A stretch of DNA of 34,101 nucleotides, from positions 1-34,101 of IMG/VR virus record IMGVR_UViG_3300035701_000156; one strand, 5' to 3'. Positions 30,895-34,101 of this stretch are shown one piece after another. The notes beneath the pieces were generated by a model. The model ran no database searches. It was not told the DNA's origin and worked only from the letters and a program-made list of their open reading frames with translations. The translations under genes and the position numbers were made by a program. The number at the start of each line of letters is the position of its first letter. Positions within the stretch are counted from its first letter, which is position 1. This stretch comes from a virus.

Positions 30895-32589
30895 TTATTT
30901 ACTTACCAACAATCCTTCGTCTGGTAGATACAGGTATTGCATTTTTGAACGCATAATTGTACTGATCGCATCTTGTAATGTTTCAACCAACGGCTCACCG
31001 GCTAAATTAAAACTAGTATTAAATAACATAGGTACTCCAGTGGACTCATAAAATTTAGTAATTAAGTCATAATAATTAGAATTTTGTAATCTATTCACTG
31101 TTTGTATTCTACAGGTTCCATCTATATGAGTTATGGCCGGAATAGTACCGATCATTTCAGCCCGTACCTTAACAGCATATAGCATAAATGGGCTACTCTT
31201 TAAACCTTTCATATCAAACCAAGTTGATGCATGTTCTTCTAAAATACTTCCAGCAAATGGACGGAACCATTCGCGACCCTTAATCATGTTCACTATGTCT
31301 TTTCCGTTAGATACGCGAGGATCAAATAATATACTACGATTTCCTAATGCTCTAGGTCCAGCCTCAGCACAACCACTAAACATTGCTACTATATTTTTAT
31401 CGGTCAACAACTTGGCTATTGTTTCGGGAGATGCTCTTGATAGTTTAAGATTATTATCTGTAGATATATCTGCTAAATTACTATAATCTGGCTTCGCACC
31501 TAAATATATATGTTCAAGAGCTCTTTTTTGGGTACTTTGACTATGTGTATACCATGCATACAATGCTAATCCGATAGAGGTTCCACCGTCATGACTAACC
31601 GGATCTATATAAATGTTAAGGTTAGGAAAACGTTCTTTATAATAATAATTAGCTACACAGTTAAGAGCATAGCCACCGGCCATCACAATATTTTGTTGTC
31701 CTGTTTTCATAGCGGCAAATTCTATAAGATCGCCTACCATTTTTTGTGTTTCTTGTTGGATATGCCAAGCAATGTTTTTATCTACCTCTCTTAATTTGCT
31801 GAAGTCAAAATGCCAAACTACTGGATCTTGTATACGACGAAGATATTCAAATCTATTTTCATCTATAAACGCTCCTGCAGGATACATCGGAATTAAAAGA
31901 TTTTTGTTTCCTTTTCCTTCTACGAAAAAGGGCGGTATGTTAGGGTCATGTTTACCGTATGGTGCCAGCCCCATTGTTTTACCGGCCTCAATAAATCCGA
32001 ACCCCAAATAGTGGCTAACTGCCTCATATGCTTTAGTAATTGTCACACTATTGTCAAATTCTTCAAGTCCATTATTAAAATATTTGCTACCACCATCTGC
32101 ATAACGTTTATAAATCGGAGTAAAGTGAGATGGATAGCTACATGTATAAACACTTTCTGTTTCAAACCCCGAGGTTATCCAATTCCCGTCTTTGTCGAAA
32201 GAATGCCCGCTACCTGCACCATCAACAATTACTGCGCAGGCAGTATCAAATCCACTGTTATAAAATGCACCTACTGCATGACCGAGATGGTGTTGATGTC
32301 CTAATATTGTTACTTTAACATTTGGATTATATTTTCGAACTAATGCCGTATAGGCGTCTTCCATCGTCCATGGTAATTTGGATAATTCAGATGTAGTTCC
32401 CCCTATAATTAATTCGTCTATAGGAGTAGATTCTAAACATTGTAACATAGCTCTAAACGGATTTCCATCATATTTCATCCTACTATATCGTTCCTCTTCA
32501 GAGTAGAAAGTAAGTTCACCATTAATAACTAGAGCAGCTGAACCGTTATGTCCAGGTTGTATTCCTAAAATAACATACGGCTTCTTCAT
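30895..32589 (-). CDS. NodU/CmcH-type carbamoyltransferase
   Basis: 564 residues, the usual length of the family. The N-terminal Kae1-like domain has LGIQPGHNGSAALVINGEL, the metal-binding HQHHLGHAVGAFY (98-110) and VIVDGAGSG. The C-terminal half has GPRALGNRSILFDPR, RPFAGSILEEHASTWFD and MLFNTSFNLAGEPLVE. These enzymes transfer carbamoyl from carbamoyl phosphate, via a carbamoyl adenylate, to a hydroxyl on a sugar or antibiotic. The start overlaps the stop of the GT9-like gene as TAATG, so the pair is translationally coupled. Together with the sulfotransferase this recalls Nod-factor decoration, although the substrate here is unknown. Confidence 0.88.
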   Translation of the reverse strand: MKKPYVILGIQPGHNGSAALVINGELTFYSEEERYSRMKYDGNPFRAMLQCLESTPIDELIIGGTTSELSKLPWTMEDAYTALVRKYNPNVKVTILGHQHHLGHAVGAFYNSGFDTACAVIVDGAGSGHSFDKDGNWITSGFETESVYTCSYPSHFTPIYKRYADGGSKYFNNGLEEFDNSVTITKAYEAVSHYLGFGFIEAGKTMGLAPYGKHDPNIPPFFVEGKGNKNLLIPMYPAGAFIDENRFEYLRRIQDPVVWHFDFSKLREVDKNIAWHIQQETQKMVGDLIEFAAMKTGQQNIVMAGGYALNCVANYYYKERFPNLNIYIDPVSHDGGTSIGLALYAWYTHSQSTQKRALEHIYLGAKPDYSNLADISTDNNLKLSRASPETIAKLLTDKNIVAMFSGCAEAGPRALGNRSILFDPRVSNGKDIVNMIKGREWFRPFAGSILEEHASTWFDMKGLKSSPFMLYAVKVRAEMIGTIPAITHIDGTCRIQTVNRLQNSNYYDLITKFYESTGVPMLFNTSFNLAGEPLVETLQDAISTIMRSKMQYLYLPDEGLLVSK

Positions 32590-33524
32590 TATTTTATTTT
32601 ATTTTCAATATCAGTAACAATTTTGTTATAAATGTCTACGATTTCATTTTCATCAAAATCCATCATACGGTCATTATAACGATCTGCTAATACACTATCT
32701 AATCCTGTAATTCTAATAGGACTATATTTTTTAATGCCGGCTTTTTCAATAATCTGAAACCAATTTGGATAGCTAGTATTAACTGGAAATGTACTACCGA
32801 AAATTACAGTTCCGGGGGTATTTGTTGCACGGGCCATATGTTGACCAACAGAGTCAACTCCAACGAAATAATCAGAGCATTCTATTAATGCTGCCCACAT
32901 ACGTAGATCAGTATTTGGTGGTAATTTAACTGTGAATGTATCTGTGACTATTTGTAATGGTTGTTCCCCAAAAAATACCATATTATATCGAGCAGCTAAT
33001 TTTTTAACTAAACTAATGTATGCATCTGGACTAAGGCTACGACTTGCAGAGTCTACAATGTCTGCCCTATCCAACGTTGCTCCGCGACCAAATGGTTGTA
33101 TTATAATAGTTTTAGGTTTTTGTTGTTGTTGTCGAATATCAGCAATAGTGTTTGCGGCCCATTTTTCTTCAGATTTACTAAAAATTAATTTAGGGATTGT
33201 TAAATCACTATGATCTTCGGTCTTATTAATTTCTTGATCGAATGCTTCTACAAGGCTGATTTCTTGTCGAAAATAAGCAGGAACCCTATAGGGTTCTGGA
33301 CTTATTATTTCACTGGCTTTTGATATAATATTATTCCATAATCCCTTAGTATCAGCACCATATGTGCGTTCTTGGAACTCTGGAATACTCCATAATAAGG
33401 GGTCCCATGCTGGAATAATAATATACCATTCCCGTGTAGGATTATTTTTATGATATTTTAATAAAGCCGGAATGGCAGCGATAACACGCCCAGCCCCGCC
33501 ATCAATATAAATTATTGTCGACAT
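32589..33524 (-). CDS. Glycosyltransferase, GT9-like (heptosyltransferase family)
   Basis: 311 residues. The start IIYIDGGAGRVIAAIPALLK resembles the glycine-rich opening of GT9. KTIIIQPFGRGATLDRAD and YFVGVDSVGQHMARATNTPG, followed by TVIFGSTFP, match the donor-binding signature (VGVDSG..H.A.A...P.V.LFG.T). Members add heptose or other sugars to LPS core; in a phage the target could be host surface glycan or a phage glycoprotein. AAAAAGG precedes the ATG. The stop overlaps the NodU start. Confidence 0.75.
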   Translation of the reverse strand: MSTIIYIDGGAGRVIAAIPALLKYHKNNPTREWYIIIPAWDPLLWSIPEFQERTYGADTKGLWNNIISKASEIISPEPYRVPAYFRQEISLVEAFDQEINKTEDHSDLTIPKLIFSKSEEKWAANTIADIRQQQQKPKTIIIQPFGRGATLDRADIVDSASRSLSPDAYISLVKKLAARYNMVFFGEQPLQIVTDTFTVKLPPNTDLRMWAALIECSDYFVGVDSVGQHMARATNTPGTVIFGSTFPVNTSYPNWFQIIEKAGIKKYSPIRITGLDSVLADRYNDRMMDFDENEIVDIYNKIVTDIENKIK

Positions 33525-33559
33525 CTAATACCTTTTTTATTACTTATGCCATCACATTA

Positions 33560-34101
33560 TCAGTTTAAAAATTCTCCAATTTTAAACCAAGTAGATATGT
33601 TTTTTATTCCATATATTTTTCCATTTTCGATCTTTAAATATTTTCTATCAATTAATGAAAAATATGAATTAGCAATAGAATTCCATTCAGCAAATACTTT
33701 TTTATATATAGGATGTTCATAACACCATATCCATGTATCTGCATATAAAGATGGATTAATACATTTGTTAGTTTGAAATCTCATTGGATCATAGTCTGGT
33801 CGAACTATTGATTTTGTGATTTTAGTATATTCTATAAAAATTTCTCTGATGTGCATGTTCTCAATAATTCTTATAGGATGTTTTTTCTGATCAAATACAG
33901 TCTTTATTTTATGTGCCATTTCAATTGCAATATTCGGCATAGATGGAGTGAAATAGAAATATTCAATATTTGTTCCGTATAACGATGGAGATACATTATG
34001 TCTCACAGAACCGTCATGAAACATAATATAACAATTCTTATCTTTCTTTAGTATATTTGGTTTATCTACTCCATATATATAACCAATTCTTTTTCCTTTA
34101 T
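33560..34101 (-). CDS. C-terminal part of a larger phage protein (possibly PP-loop/asparagine-synthase-like), cut by the window edge
   Basis: The frame is open to the window edge; the visible ~180 residues begin RIGYIYGVDKPNI and continue EYFYFTPSMPNIAIEMAHKI, followed by KTVF. Such segments occur at the end of phage proteins annotated as PP-loop ATPases or asparagine-synthase-like, from memory. The catalytic N-terminus is not in view, so the function stays uncertain. An internal ATG at 34024 is not the start, because the homologous pattern continues upstream. It lies 35 nt before the GT9-like gene and probably belongs to the same operon. Confidence 0.55.
   Translation of the reverse strand, partial: KGKRIGYIYGVDKPNILKKDKNCYIMFHDGSVRHNVSPSLYGTNIEYFYFTPSMPNIAIEMAHKIKTVFDQKKHPIRIIENMHIREIFIEYTKITKSIVRPDYDPMRFQTNKCINPSLYADTWIWCYEHPIYKKVFAEWNSIANSYFSLIDRKYLKIENGKIYGIKNISTWFKIGEFLN

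Noticed and set aside
30896-30903. AGTAAATA box 2 nt before the sulfotransferase ATG
   Set aside because: It is made of the last codons of the carbamoyltransferase, and the spacing is too short for a start at the ATG. More likely chance inside an operon.
1-34101. tRNA genes, CRISPR arrays, insertion sequences or attachment sites
   Set aside because: No cloverleaf with a CCA-ready stem, no regularly spaced repeats, no transposase and no long terminal repeats were noticed by eye; a tool search was not possible.

Overview
This window is an AT-rich stretch of a tailed-phage genome. The phage is a contractile-tail, T4-type virus of the divergent group known from marine and freshwater metagenomes, the one typified by Pelagibacter and cyanobacterial T4-like phages. 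The call rests on a co-linear set of T4-type genes recognisable from their protein sequence: ssDNA-binding protein gp32, the start of a UvsX/RecA-type recombinase, large terminase gp17, small terminase gp16, head-completion nuclease gp4, tail tube gp19, tail sheath gp18, dNMP kinase gp1 and gp13/gp14/gp15-type neck and tail-completion proteins. T4-late-type promoter boxes (TATAAATA and variants) stand in front of many of them. No tRNA, rRNA, CRISPR array or host gene was seen.

Layout. 1-2.76 kb (minus): uvsX start, a free-standing homing endonuclease (HEN), gp32. 2.87-5.49 kb: a very large acidic/basic phage protein. 5.5-10.0 kb (minus): the large terminase in three separate genes, with two HEN genes wedged between them. 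10.1-15.5 kb (minus): a morphogenesis block (two probable virion proteins, gp16, gp4, an unknown, a tube-like junction protein, the tail tube). 15.7-17.2 kb (plus): a self-contained HEN cassette between tail tube and sheath. 17.2-22.5 kb (minus): a giant tail sheath, dNMP kinase and a gp13-type neck protein, with a small plus-strand HNH gene in between. 22.5-27.6 kb (plus): two probable capsid-packaged proteins, gp14-like, gp15-like and a Nudix-type protein. 27.5-34.1 kb (minus): a surface-sugar module with an APS-kinase-like protein, a small unknown, three glycosyltransferases, a sulfotransferase, a NodU-type carbamoyltransferase, and the tail end of a further gene.

The main discovery is the terminase. 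Its ATPase is broken twice, once inside Walker A (after GK) and once inside Walker B (before CDE). Each break is filled by a split intein whose two halves lie on different polypeptides, with an out-of-frame Vsr-like HEN gene between the halves. Functional terminase (88+87+355 = 530 residues) would need two protein trans-splicing events joining three polypeptides. This is the 'fractured gene' arrangement known from metagenomes, here apparently twice in one gene. Both inteins have very short N-pieces (50 and 38 residues), so they are of the atypically split kind, and intein 2 has Lys in place of the usual penultimate His.

Other system-level points. Four Vsr-like HENs plus one HNH protein share 34 kb. 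Several late-type promoter boxes lie only 4-6 nt before the start codon, which predicts leaderless late mRNAs. Several proteins start with peptides resembling the T4 capsid-targeting sequence. An APS kinase and a sulfotransferase in the same region suggest phage-directed sulfation of a glycan that is also carbamoylated.
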